In this document: positions 32,167 to 40,254 of the stretch, one piece after another
Numbering within the stretch: position 1 is the first letter of the stretch
Layout: every line of letters starts with the position of its first letter
Assembly: GCA_944332815.1 (NCBI GenBank)
Contig: CALVKQ010000001.1
Span: forward strand, 1-49,696
DNA from: an uncultured Clostridia bacterium
GTDB taxonomy: Bacteria > Bacillota > Clostridia > Christensenellales > CAG-917
DNA length: 49,696 bases
Direction of reading: 5' to 3'
Position numbers and translations under genes: made by a program
The notes under the pieces: generated by a model
What the model saw: the letters and a program-made list of their open reading frames with translations, nothing else
Database searches by the model: none
Told to the model about the DNA's origin: nothing

Positions 32167-33842
32167 TCGCCTTCCTCCTCTTCCGTCTGCGCGTCGCGCT
32201 GCCTCATGGCGGCGAGGTCTTCCTCGTCTATGTTGGTGTCTGACGCTATGCCGAAATGCTTCTCCGTCTTCACCGCGCCGAGGTCCAACGCGCCCGTCAT
32301 CATGAGCCCTATCTCCTCCTTGGTGGTCTTGTCCGCATGCACGACGCCCATCAGCTTGCCGTGGCAGATGACCATGATCTTGTCGCACAGCGCGAGCAGC
32401 ACGTCCAGGTCCTCGCCGACATACATGATGCCCGTGCCCTTCTCCTTCTCTGCGTTGAGGATGTCGTAGATGGTGTAAGAACTGTTGATGTCCAACCCTC
32501 GCACGGGATAAGCCGTGATGATGACGTTGGGTCCTGCCTGCATCTCGCGCCCGACCAACACCTTCTGCACGTTGCCGCCCGAGAGCCTGCGCACGGGCGT
32601 TTCTGTGGAAGGGGTCACGATGTCCAGCTCCTCGATTATTTCCTCCGCCTTTTTGCGCGCCCTGTTCCTGTCCACAAAGGGCCAAAGGAAGGCAGGTAGC
32701 TTCTTCGCCTTATGCTCCGCGTCCCCCTCCTTAAAGGTGAGAGTCGCGTTTTTGTAGTCTTTCAGCATCATGTTGTCCGTCACGGACAGCGACGGCGCAA
32801 GCCCCATCCCCAGCCTGTCCTCGGGGATGAAACTCATTGCGATGCCCTTTTCTATGATAGCCTTGGGCGACAGACCTATGATGGAGTCGCCCATGTGATT
32901 GATCTCGCCTTTATACACCTTGCGGAGCCCTGCTATCGCCTCGCAAAGTTCCTTCTGACCGCATCCGGATATGCCTGCGACGCCCAATATCTCGCCGCCG
33001 CGGATATAGAAGCTCATGCCGTCTATGGCGACGGCGCCCTCGTCGTTTTTGACCACCAGGTCGCGTATCTCCAAAAGGGGCTTCTCGCCTGTGGGTTCGG
33101 TGCGACGGATGTTGAGGTCCGTCTTTCTGCCCACCATCATATCCGTGAGCTCATGCTCGTCGGTGTCCGCCGTGTTCACTGTGCCTATATACTCGCCCTT
33201 GCGCAGCACCGCCACACGGTCGCTTATCTCCATCACCTCGTTGAGTTTGTGGGTGATGATGATTATGCTCTTCCCGTCCTCACGCATATTGCGCATGACG
33301 TTGAACAGCTTTTCGGTTTCCTGCGGAGTGAGCACCGCAGTGGGCTCGTCCAGCACAAGTATCTCCGCGCCGCGGTAAAGCACTTTGACTATCTCCAAAG
33401 TCTGCTTCTCGCTGACGGACATGTTGTATATCTTCTTTTTGGGCTCTATCTCGAAGCCGTACTTATCGCAGATGTCCTTCATCCTGCGCGCGGCGGCTTT
33501 CAGGCTGTACTTCTCCTGCTTGCGCGTGAGCCCCAGCACCGTGTTTTCCACAGCCGTGAAGACGTCCACCAGCTTGAAGTGCTGATGCACCATGCCTATG
33601 CCGAGCGCGAACGCGTCCTTTGGCGAACGTATAGTGACTTCCTCTCCGTTCACCTCTATGCTGCCGTGGTCGGGATAATAAATGCCCGAGAGCATATTCA
33701 TCAGCGTGGTCTTGCCGCTGCCGTTCTCGCCGAGCAGAGCGAGTATCTCGCCCTTTTTCACGTCGAAAGTGACGTCGCGGTTAGCCACCACCTCGCCGAA
33801 GGTCTTGGTTATGTTCTTAAAACTTACTGCCGCTTCTGCCAT
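32163..33842 (-). CDS. BMP-family ABC importer, two-domain ATPase
   Basis: 559 residues with two nucleotide-binding domains. First: GENGSGKTTLMNMLSGIYYP (Walker A), MSVSEKQTLEIVKVLYRGAE and LVLDEPTAVLTPQE. Second: GISGCGQKELCEAIAGL, RLSGGNVQKVLVGREMQAGP and the divergent VIITAYPVRGLDINSSYTI in place of the canonical Walker B, as in RbsA/NupO type ATPases. Energises the purine-nucleoside type importer. Preceded by three hairpins in the gap after the binding-protein gene. Confidence 0.92.
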   Translation of the reverse strand: MAEAAVSFKNITKTFGEVVANRDVTFDVKKGEILALLGENGSGKTTLMNMLSGIYYPDHGSIEVNGEEVTIRSPKDAFALGIGMVHQHFKLVDVFTAVENTVLGLTRKQEKYSLKAAARRMKDICDKYGFEIEPKKKIYNMSVSEKQTLEIVKVLYRGAEILVLDEPTAVLTPQETEKLFNVMRNMREDGKSIIIITHKLNEVMEISDRVAVLRKGEYIGTVNTADTDEHELTDMMVGRKTDLNIRRTEPTGEKPLLEIRDLVVKNDEGAVAIDGMSFYIRGGEILGVAGISGCGQKELCEAIAGLRKVYKGEINHMGDSIIGLSPKAIIEKGIAMSFIPEDRLGMGLAPSLSVTDNMMLKDYKNATLTFKEGDAEHKAKKLPAFLWPFVDRNRARKKAEEIIEELDIVTPSTETPVRRLSGGNVQKVLVGREMQAGPNVIITAYPVRGLDINSSYTIYDILNAEKEKGTGIMYVGEDLDVLLALCDKIMVICHGKLMGVVHADKTTKEEIGLMMTGALDLGAVKTEKHFGIASDTNIDEEDLAAMRQRDAQTEEEEGE

Positions 33843-33855
33843 TTGTCTTGACCCT

Positions 33856-33945
33856 GCTCCACAAACACGTGGAGCGTTTTACGCCGCACATTCCGCCCGT
33901 GGGCGGAATGTGCGAAAAAGCAAGGGGCGGTCATCCGCCCCTTGC
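33856..33945 (-). terminator. Attenuating hairpin cluster between binding protein and ATPase genes
   Basis: On the minus strand, first GCAAGGGGCGG / CCGCCCCTTGC followed by TTTTT (33915-33945), then GCACATTCCGCCC / GGGCGGAATGTGC (33886-33913), then GCTCCAC / GTGGAGC (33856-33875). The first looks like a partial terminator; such elements let the binding protein be made in excess over the transport subunits. Confidence 0.75.
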
Positions 33946-33956
33946 AAAGGAACTAA

Positions 33957-35297
33957 TTAGTTCAGTTCGGTGATGCCGTCTATGCGGATCTCGAAGTAAG
34001 GCGCGGAGCGGAAAACGGATTCCGCAAAATAGGTCACACCTTCCTCGGTGACTATTGCTTCGGTATCAGGCGTAAAGTTACCATCAGGAATAACATTTGC
34101 CATCCAGCTGTTAACGGTTTCACCTTTCACAGTGAATTTGGAGCAATCGAACACCTGCAGTTCACCGCTCTGGATCTTTTCGACAACGGTCTTGACATAG
34201 GCGGAAGGATCTTCCTTGAACAGCTTCCCGTTGATGGCGGTGATGGCGACCGAACCGCGGTCATAACCGTGCGCCCAGTCAGTGGCTATGGTTTCGCCTT
34301 TCAGAGCGGCGGCAAGCGCGTAGGTATAATACACGGACCAGTCGTTGGTCGCGGAAGTGAGCGCGCAGCTGGGGGCAGCCACGGTCATATCCACGTTGTA
34401 ACCGACGCAGTAAACGCGAGTGCCGCTGGTGTATGCTTCTTCGCAAGCAGTGGGGGCGCCGTAAGAGTCGGCGTGCTGGCTGATGATGATGCAACCCTGA
34501 GAAATGAGGCTCTTCGCGGCGTTGTATTCGCCATCCGGATCGTGCCAGCTGTTGGTGTACTGAACGGACATCGCCACATTGGGGACGATGGACTTGATGC
34601 CGAGATAGAATGCGGTGTAACCGGACACGACTTCCGCATAGTTAAACGCGCCGACATAACCTATCTTGATGTTACCGTTGCCGTCAATGTTGTTGGAAGA
34701 AAGCAGATTGTCTTTGACCAGCTGTTGGAGCTTCAAACCGGCAACAACGCCTGCCACGTAACGGGACTGGAAGGTATAGTTAAACGCATTTTTGAGGTTG
34801 CTCTGTCCGCTGCTCGCCGCGGTGTCACCCGTCATCGCTATGAACGTGAGACCAGGATTTTTCTGAGCCGTAGGCAGCATGACATCCTGATGACCATAGC
34901 TGTTGGAGATGATGAGCTTGCAACCTTCTGCAATGAGTTCATTTGCGGCGCCCTGAACCTTGGCGGTTTCGCTGTCGGGCAGGTTATATCTCCACACGAT
35001 CTCGACATTGCCGCCTGCTTTCTTGATGTTGTCGACAGCGGTAGTGAGCCCCATGATGTGCGCATTGGAATAGCTCTCTTGCTGGTCACCGATCAGGATG
35101 ACACCCACTTTGATGGTCTTGCCGGTCAGATCTCCGAGGTCGTCATACACGGGAGTGACATTGACTTCCGTGCCTATGGTCACGCCGGGACCTTCGTCGA
35201 TCTTGTTCGTGGGCTTGTCGTTGCAAGCGGCAAGGCCGACTGCGACGGACACAACGAGTGCAAGAACAAGCACGAGTGCCAGGATCTTTTTCTTCAT
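33957..35297 (-). CDS. BMP-family substrate-binding lipoprotein (PnrA-like)
   Basis: 446 residues with lipobox LAAC (Cys25). The mature part starts with KTIKVGVILIGDQQESYSNA, followed by the periplasmic-binding-protein fold motifs GLTTAVDNIKKAGGNVEIVW, AANELIAEGCKLIISNSYGH and NAFNYTFQSRYVAGVVAGLK. BMP proteins bind nucleosides; xpt next door supports a purine. Expression is probably highest of the operon because the hairpin cluster lies after it. GGAGG precedes the ATG. Confidence 0.9.
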   Translation of the reverse strand: MKKKILALVLVLALVVSVAVGLAACNDKPTNKIDEGPGVTIGTEVNVTPVYDDLGDLTGKTIKVGVILIGDQQESYSNAHIMGLTTAVDNIKKAGGNVEIVWRYNLPDSETAKVQGAANELIAEGCKLIISNSYGHQDVMLPTAQKNPGLTFIAMTGDTAASSGQSNLKNAFNYTFQSRYVAGVVAGLKLQQLVKDNLLSSNNIDGNGNIKIGYVGAFNYAEVVSGYTAFYLGIKSIVPNVAMSVQYTNSWHDPDGEYNAAKSLISQGCIIISQHADSYGAPTACEEAYTSGTRVYCVGYNVDMTVAAPSCALTSATNDWSVYYTYALAAALKGETIATDWAHGYDRGSVAITAINGKLFKEDPSAYVKTVVEKIQSGELQVFDCSKFTVKGETVNSWMANVIPDGNFTPDTEAIVTEEGVTYFAESVFRSAPYFEIRIDGITELN

Positions 35298-35330
35298 AGT
35301 TACCTCCGTATTTTGTGCCTTTCGGCTTTT

Positions 35331-35909
35331 TTACTGATTTCTGAACGAGATCTTCCCGTCGTCCGTCATCTCGTCGATGATGGCGAGGGACTTCACGTCA
35401 TACCCTTCGGCACGGAGAGAGTCCCCTCCGCCCTGATATCCTTTCTCGATCGCCGCGGCGCACCCCACCAGCGTTGCCCCTGCCTGATGCACAAGGGATA
35501 TCAGCCCACGCAGCGCCTCGCCGTGCGCGAGAAAATCGTCGATGATGAGCACCCTGTCCTCCGCGCGGAGATACTCCTTCTCCACGAACACGGTGTTGAT
35601 GTTGCCGTGCGTGTAACTCTTCACTTCCGCGGTGTAGCAGTCGGAGGATATGTTGGACGTCTTGGATTTTTTAGCAAAAAGCACCGGGGCGTGGAAATGT
35701 CTTGCCGCATAGCAAGCGATCGCAATGCCCGATGCTTCGATGGTCATGAGTTTGGTGACGTGTTTGTCCCCGAAAAGCGCGTGGATCTCCTTTCCTATCT
35801 CCTCGAGAAGGCTGTCATCGATCAGATGATTGAGAAAGCCGCCCACCTTTAACACCTCGCCCGGAAATACCTTCCCGTCGGCAAGGATGCGATCCTCCAG
35901 AAGTTTCAT
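35331..35909 (-). CDS. xpt: Xanthine phosphoribosyltransferase
   Basis: 192 residues, family length. PRPP-binding loop VLIIDDFLAHGEALRGLISL; MTIEASGIAIACYAARHF and VPKLMTI-type purine site features. Converts xanthine with PRPP to XMP. It sits upstream of the BMP transporter genes, consistent with a purine uptake-and-salvage operon. No purine riboswitch was found in the leader. A TATAAT at about 35995 with a poor -35 (TTCGGA) is the only promoter candidate. Confidence 0.93.
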   Translation of the reverse strand: MKLLEDRILADGKVFPGEVLKVGGFLNHLIDDSLLEEIGKEIHALFGDKHVTKLMTIEASGIAIACYAARHFHAPVLFAKKSKTSNISSDCYTAEVKSYTHGNINTVFVEKEYLRAEDRVLIIDDFLAHGEALRGLISLVHQAGATLVGCAAAIEKGYQGGGDSLRAEGYDVKSLAIIDEMTDDGKISFRNQ

Positions 35910-36227
35910 CCTCGCTCCCCGTGTCGGATGGCGCCAACCTTTGAATATTACGCGTGTACCACGCGTGCGCGCCCACCCGATCAAAGAATAAAGTAATTAT
36001 AAAGTTAAAACCCCTCCCTCCGAATTACTAGCCCCTTGGGAGTACGACATAAAATTACATTTTCCGACGCTTACCGCCCCTCCCCTCCTCGCACTTTGCC
36101 GCAGAGCGGCGCACCGCCTTTCGCCCATCCCATGCTTGCCTCCTCCCACAACCCTCCGCACACGCCTGCCCGGAATAACAGCCGGCACGGCAACGGCATG
36201 AGTAATGCGGTAGGTGGCAATAATCAC

Positions 36228-36254
36228 AAAACCGCCCGTTTATCGGGCGGTTTT
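36228..36254 (-). terminator. Terminator of the kinase/aldolase operon
   Basis: AAAACCGCCCG-TTTAT-CGGGCGGTTTT, perfect 11-bp stem. Works on both strands; the minus-strand operon ends 28 bp before it. The 300-bp gap to xpt is otherwise C- and G-rich without a recognised feature. Confidence 0.9.
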
Positions 36255-36281
36255 GAATGGTTTAAGTCCGGTTTTTGACGG

Positions 36282-37604
36282 TCAGTCCGCCGTCTTTTGT
36301 TCCTCTGCGGCGGAGGACGTTCCCTCTTCCGCGGCGGTTTCTTCCTCCTTCGCCGCACCGTCGGTGAGATAGTCGCGGCAGGCGTCTTCCAGCGCACGGC
36401 ATATCTCGAACGCTTCGTTCATGTCCTTGCCGCGCACCACTATGCCGTGGCTCGCGATGATGCACGCGCACGCGTCGCCGATGGCGGCTGCCACGTTCTT
36501 GACCAGCCACGGTGTGCCGGAAGGTGCGAATTTGCTCACGGGTACGCTGTCGCCCAGCACCGCGCGGTATTTCTCGGGGACGGCGAGGGGCTGCCTCATC
36601 GCGGCGAGAATGCTGCCGTAGAAGGGGTGAGTGTGCACCGTGACCTTGCTCTCGGGATGCATTTTGAGGATGGCGGCGTGCACGCCCTTTTCGCTGGTGG
36701 GCTTGTTGGAACCGCGCCACTCCATGCTCTCCATGTCCACTATCGCCATTTGCTCGGGTTTGAGCATCACGTAGTCCAGCGCGGAAGGAGTCGCCATCAT
36801 CTCTTTGTCGTTAAGACGGACGGCGATGTTGCCCCAGGTGCCCTGCACGAGGTTCTCTTCCAGCAGTTTGACTCCTGCGTCCTTAATCTCCTGCGCGACC
36901 GCTTTCAGCTCGTCGGTGTCGATGGCGGAAGGCTTCTCCGCCGTGTCCACTTCCTTGCCCTCTTCCGCGGCTTTCTGCGAAGACTGGTTCTTCTTGCTGT
37001 ATTTGAGCTTGTACACCATGTGTTCGAGCCACGCTTCGAATGCGTTGAGATGCTGCGCGCCGCCCTTCTTCTCCGCAAGCAGATAGCCGTTGCACGCCTT
37101 ATCGAGCACCAAAGTGCAGGTGTAGACCTCCGCAAGAGTGCGCCCCGTCACCACCGCGCCGGCGTCGGGCAGGAAGCACGCGTTGCGCGCGCCGGAGATG
37201 GCGTTCACCACTTCCGCCGCCGTGTTCTGTTTCGCAGCGCGGACGCTCACGCCGTTTATCTGCGCGGAATCCTCCAAAATGGGGGGCAGAGTCACTTTCT
37301 TTGAGGAAAACTCCAAGATGCTCTTGCTGTCCACTATGGCAGCCGCGCCGTCCTCGCCCTTGGATTTGAGCGCGCAGATGAGCAGCACCGCGGCGGCACG
37401 GAAGTTGCCTTCCAGCTCCTCCACGTTCTTGTCGGTGACAAACGCGATCTGCTCTTCCGCAAGGTCGGCAAAATCGGCGTCCGGAGTGGTGATGTAAAGA
37501 CCGCCGTCCGCTTTTGCGGCTATATAACCGCACTCGATGTAACCGTCGGCGGCAAGCATCGCCGCATACTTTTTAAGACTTTCGTAAACTTGTTCGTTTT
37601 TCAT
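36282..37604 (-). CDS. Tandem class II aldolase/adducin-domain protein
   Basis: 440 residues, twice the length of a usual class II aldolase. The C-terminal domain (about 225-420) has the metal-binding histidines HTHPFYGS (324, 326) and ASHGIVV (386) and LVQGTWGNIAVRL. The N-terminal domain (1-195) has the same fold pattern (YIECGYIAAKADGGLYITTP, FLPDAGAVVTGRTLAEVYTC) but lacks the histidines. A Lys/Ser/Glu-rich linker joins them; an acidic tail follows. It may cleave or epimerise a phosphorylated sugar made by the neighbouring kinase. ATG overlaps the kinase stop by 4 bp. Confidence 0.82.
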   Translation of the reverse strand: MKNEQVYESLKKYAAMLAADGYIECGYIAAKADGGLYITTPDADFADLAEEQIAFVTDKNVEELEGNFRAAAVLLICALKSKGEDGAAAIVDSKSILEFSSKKVTLPPILEDSAQINGVSVRAAKQNTAAEVVNAISGARNACFLPDAGAVVTGRTLAEVYTCTLVLDKACNGYLLAEKKGGAQHLNAFEAWLEHMVYKLKYSKKNQSSQKAAEEGKEVDTAEKPSAIDTDELKAVAQEIKDAGVKLLEENLVQGTWGNIAVRLNDKEMMATPSALDYVMLKPEQMAIVDMESMEWRGSNKPTSEKGVHAAILKMHPESKVTVHTHPFYGSILAAMRQPLAVPEKYRAVLGDSVPVSKFAPSGTPWLVKNVAAAIGDACACIIASHGIVVRGKDMNEAFEICRALEDACRDYLTDGAAKEEETAAEEGTSSAAEEQKTAD

Positions 37605-39136
37605 TTTTCTATGCCCTCGAATCTTCTGGAATTTGCTTTGATATACGGCCGTTTGAGCGCGGCGTAAAGCGTCTTGTAATCGGCGAACAGCTTGTTATAT
37701 ATATCTTTGTTCGCGGTGTTGGGCTTATAGGTCGCCTCGATCTGCACGAAATTCTTCGCGTCCGCAAAGCTCTTCAATTCTCCAAGACCTATGAGCGCGA
37801 TTATGGCGCATCCGAGCGCGCCGGCGTTTCTGGGGTTCTTGACCACGGAGAAAGTGCATCCCGTCACGTCCGCGATGATCTGCATCCAACCCTTGTCCAG
37901 TGCGCCGCCGCCTATGATGCGGAAGTTATTGCCCTCGAAGCCGTAATCCTTGCGGTAGTTTTCAAGGATCCAGCGCAGGTTGTAGGCAATGCCCTCGTAC
38001 ACCGCGCGCATGAGGTGCTCGCGAGTGTGCGTGGGATTGATATTGAACAGCGTCGCGCGCGTGGTCGTGCTGCTGACGGGGCACCTTTCACCCAGCATCC
38101 AAGGGGTGCAGATAAGGTGATCGGACCCTGCCGGGACGTTGTGGATCACGTTGTCCATATACTCGTAGATACCCTCGCCGAGCTGTTCTTTTTCGTGCTT
38201 GAAGAACTGATCGCATATCCACTGGATATTGCTGCCTGCCGCTTCCGTGATGCCTGCGATAAGGTTCATGTTGGGGTCCGCGGACTGTATCGCCGCCGCG
38301 CCGTGCATGAACTTGGTCGCCGTCTTGGAGGGCGCCGCGACCCATGCGGAAGTGCCGAGATAGATGTGCACCTCGCCGTCGCCGCACATGCCGCTGCCGA
38401 CCACCGCGGACTGGACGTCATCGCATCCGCCGAACACGGGAGTCCCTGCGACAAGCCCCGTTTCCTCCGCGGCTTTGGGGGTGAGCCCTTTGCCGATCTT
38501 GTCCGTGCTCTTGCAAAGAGGAGGCAGCCTCTTCATGTCCACGCCGATGAGAGGGAACGCGCTCATCCAATTCTTCTTTTTGAGGTCCAGACCGTAAGAA
38601 GACGCGCCGGAAAGCTCCGCATACATCTCGCCCGTGCACTTGAATTTGAGCCAGCCGTTGACGTCGAGGAAGTACTTGGTCTTGGCGTAGACCTCGGGGC
38701 GTTTTTCCTTCACCCACGCTATCTTCGCCACGCAGTCCTTACCCATGATGGGGGTGCCCACTATCATGGTGAAGACTTTGGTGCCGCCCAAGCGGTTCAT
38801 TATCTTCTGCGCCTGCTCCTCCGCTCTGCCGTCCACCCAGGTGATGTTGTTCATCAGATTGTTGCCCTCTGCGTCCACCGGGATAACGCCCTGCGCCTGC
38901 GTCGAGAAAACGATGCCCTTGACGTCCTCGGGCTTGATGCCTGCCTTTTCCACGACGGCTTTGGAGGTGATGCACACCGCCTTCCAGTAGTCGTTCGGAT
39001 CCTGCTCAACGTGCGCCGGCGCCGGATAATAAGTGGGATAAGGCTCCGCGACGGTGGCAACGATGTTGCCCTTGAAATCGACCAACACGGCCTTATCGGA
39101 GCTGGTGCCGATGTCATGCGAAATGATGTAATTCAT
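37601..39136 (-). CDS. FGGY-family carbohydrate kinase
   Basis: 511 residues. ATPase core with ISHDIGTSSDKAVLVDFKG, VFSTQAQGVIPVD, CDDVQSAVVGSGMCGDGEVH, and GGGALDKGWMQIIADVTGC. The closest named class by pattern is xylulokinase/L-fuculokinase. Phosphorylates a keto sugar or related polyol before aldol cleavage. First gene of the pair with the aldolase; it has its own promoter at 39269-39297. Specific sugar unknown. Confidence 0.88.
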   Translation of the reverse strand: MNYIISHDIGTSSDKAVLVDFKGNIVATVAEPYPTYYPAPAHVEQDPNDYWKAVCITSKAVVEKAGIKPEDVKGIVFSTQAQGVIPVDAEGNNLMNNITWVDGRAEEQAQKIMNRLGGTKVFTMIVGTPIMGKDCVAKIAWVKEKRPEVYAKTKYFLDVNGWLKFKCTGEMYAELSGASSYGLDLKKKNWMSAFPLIGVDMKRLPPLCKSTDKIGKGLTPKAAEETGLVAGTPVFGGCDDVQSAVVGSGMCGDGEVHIYLGTSAWVAAPSKTATKFMHGAAAIQSADPNMNLIAGITEAAGSNIQWICDQFFKHEKEQLGEGIYEYMDNVIHNVPAGSDHLICTPWMLGERCPVSSTTTRATLFNINPTHTREHLMRAVYEGIAYNLRWILENYRKDYGFEGNNFRIIGGGALDKGWMQIIADVTGCTFSVVKNPRNAGALGCAIIALIGLGELKSFADAKNFVQIEATYKPNTANKDIYNKLFADYKTLYAALKRPYIKANSRRFEGIEK

Positions 39137-39268
39137 ATTGCTCCCCTCACTGTATTCAAAACCGTTCGGGCAACGCCCTCACGGCCGGTTTTGTCGTTCC
39201 GGGTCGGGAATGTCCGTCAAACGCTGCACAGCGCCTGTCCGCGCCGACGAACCCCCGTGACCGTATAT

Positions 39269-39297
39269 ATTTTATACAAAAAAACCGTTTAGGTCAA
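39269..39297 (-). promoter_or_regulatory. Sigma-A promoter of the kinase/aldolase operon
   Basis: TTGACC (39292-39297), 17 nt, TAAAAT (39269-39274) on the minus strand, with an A/T-rich surround. Confidence 0.75.
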
Positions 39298-39458
39298 CAC
39301 ACGCGCGCACATTGAGCGCACATTTTCACCAAGTTTTGCAAAACTCCCACACCAAAACGCATAATGACGATGTGAAGCGTGAGCGCGCACCCGAACACAC
39401 CCCACCCTCATCCGAAGATGAAAAAAATACTCTATTCCCCACACACACCGGTTTAGAG

Positions 39459-39567
39459 GTTTGGACACTTGGGGACGTGTTTGATTTGTCCAAAAATTAG
39501 ACACTTGGGGACGGGCTTGTTTTGTCCAAAAATTGGACAAATTAAACACGTCCCCAAGTGTCCAAAC
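39459..39567. repeat. Long inverted repeat with internal tandem duplication
   Basis: Arms start GTTTGGACACTTGGGGACGT and end in the exact complement; pairing extends to about 37-40 bp with few mismatches. Between them a 36-bp unit (GACACTTGGGGACG...TTTGTCCAAAAATT) is repeated once in direct orientation. Confidence 0.85.
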
Positions 39568-39632
39568 TCAAAGAATATAAAACTTGCCAACGTCCCCTGA
39601 CACGGGAGTACAGACCCCCTCCTCCCCGGGGA

Positions 39633-39660
39633 CCCCACAAAATGCATGCATTTTGTGGGG
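39633..39660. repeat. Perfect 28-bp palindrome
   Basis: CCCCACAAAATGCA followed directly by its complement; centre at ATGCAT. A decayed version is near 23681-23710. Confidence 0.85.
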
Positions 39661-39726
39661 AGCCCCATTCGGGACTCCTCCCCCACTCGGAATAGAGGAC
39701 AATCCTCCTAAAATGCGGAACTCACT

Positions 39727-39763
39727 TTTTCATAAAGGCGCAGGCGGTGCGCCTTTATGAAAA
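39727..39763. terminator. Terminator-like hairpin in island 2
   Basis: TTTTCATAAAGGCGCA / TGCGCCTTTATGAAAA, perfect 16-bp stem with loop GGCGG. No gene needs it here, so it belongs to the repeat material or ends an unknown transcript. Confidence 0.6.
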
Positions 39764-40130
39764 CACCTCTTAAAAAAGTTTGTTTATCGCACTCGCATAA
39801 TCAAGCGGCGAACAGTACTCACTGAACGTCGCTCGTGGGGCGAGGAGGGCAACTCGACGCGCACCGAGCCCGTGTTTACTTAATTTTCGTCTAGCTTGCG
39901 AGGTCGCAGGTTCGCACCGCGACTTGCAAGCGTGGGCGATGCTCGCCCACGGTGCAAGTTTGGCTGAGCGACGCGTGGTTCCGTCTTTGAACAGGAACAA
40001 GTAAAAATCAAATACGCCACGAATAAGTGTGCGTGGGGAAAAGAGTATTTTGTTCCGTCTTTTAATGGGTGTAAGTCGGGTTCAGGCACGCTCGCTCATG
40101 CTTCACGTTATACCGAAATAGGAACGCGTT

Positions 40131-40254
40131 GGGACAATAGGGGACGGGGTAAAGCCGGGGTACCCATCTTTGATGGGGCTTGGGGGCGCAAATGTCCAAT
40201 GTGGGACAAAACGCGTCCCCCATTGGACATTTTTACCCCGTCCCCATTTGTCCC
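40131..40254. repeat. Compound inverted repeat, copy 2
   Basis: Outer arms 40131-40149 and 40236-40254, the same as in copy 1; inner arms AAATGTCCAATGTGGGAC (40190-40207) and its partner at 40215-40232 with one mismatch. The inner stem differs from copy 1 by paired substitutions. Confidence 0.82.

Noticed and set aside
32167..32685. N-terminal extension of ABC permease 1 to 682 residues
   Set aside because: The extension lies entirely inside the ATPase gene in another frame; ATG 32166 overlapping the ATPase stop gives the normal start.
35910..36060. Purine (guanine) riboswitch in front of xpt
   Set aside because: The leader lacks the conserved core of the purine aptamer; only an ACGCGTGGTACACGCGT-type inverted repeat and A/T-rich sequence are seen.
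36061..36254. Second C-rich sRNA on the plus strand ending at the 36228 terminator
   Set aside because: There are CCTCCC motifs and a GCCGC-AGA-GCGGC hairpin, but no regular hairpin/linker alternation and no good promoter; G/C skew of the gap explains it as well.
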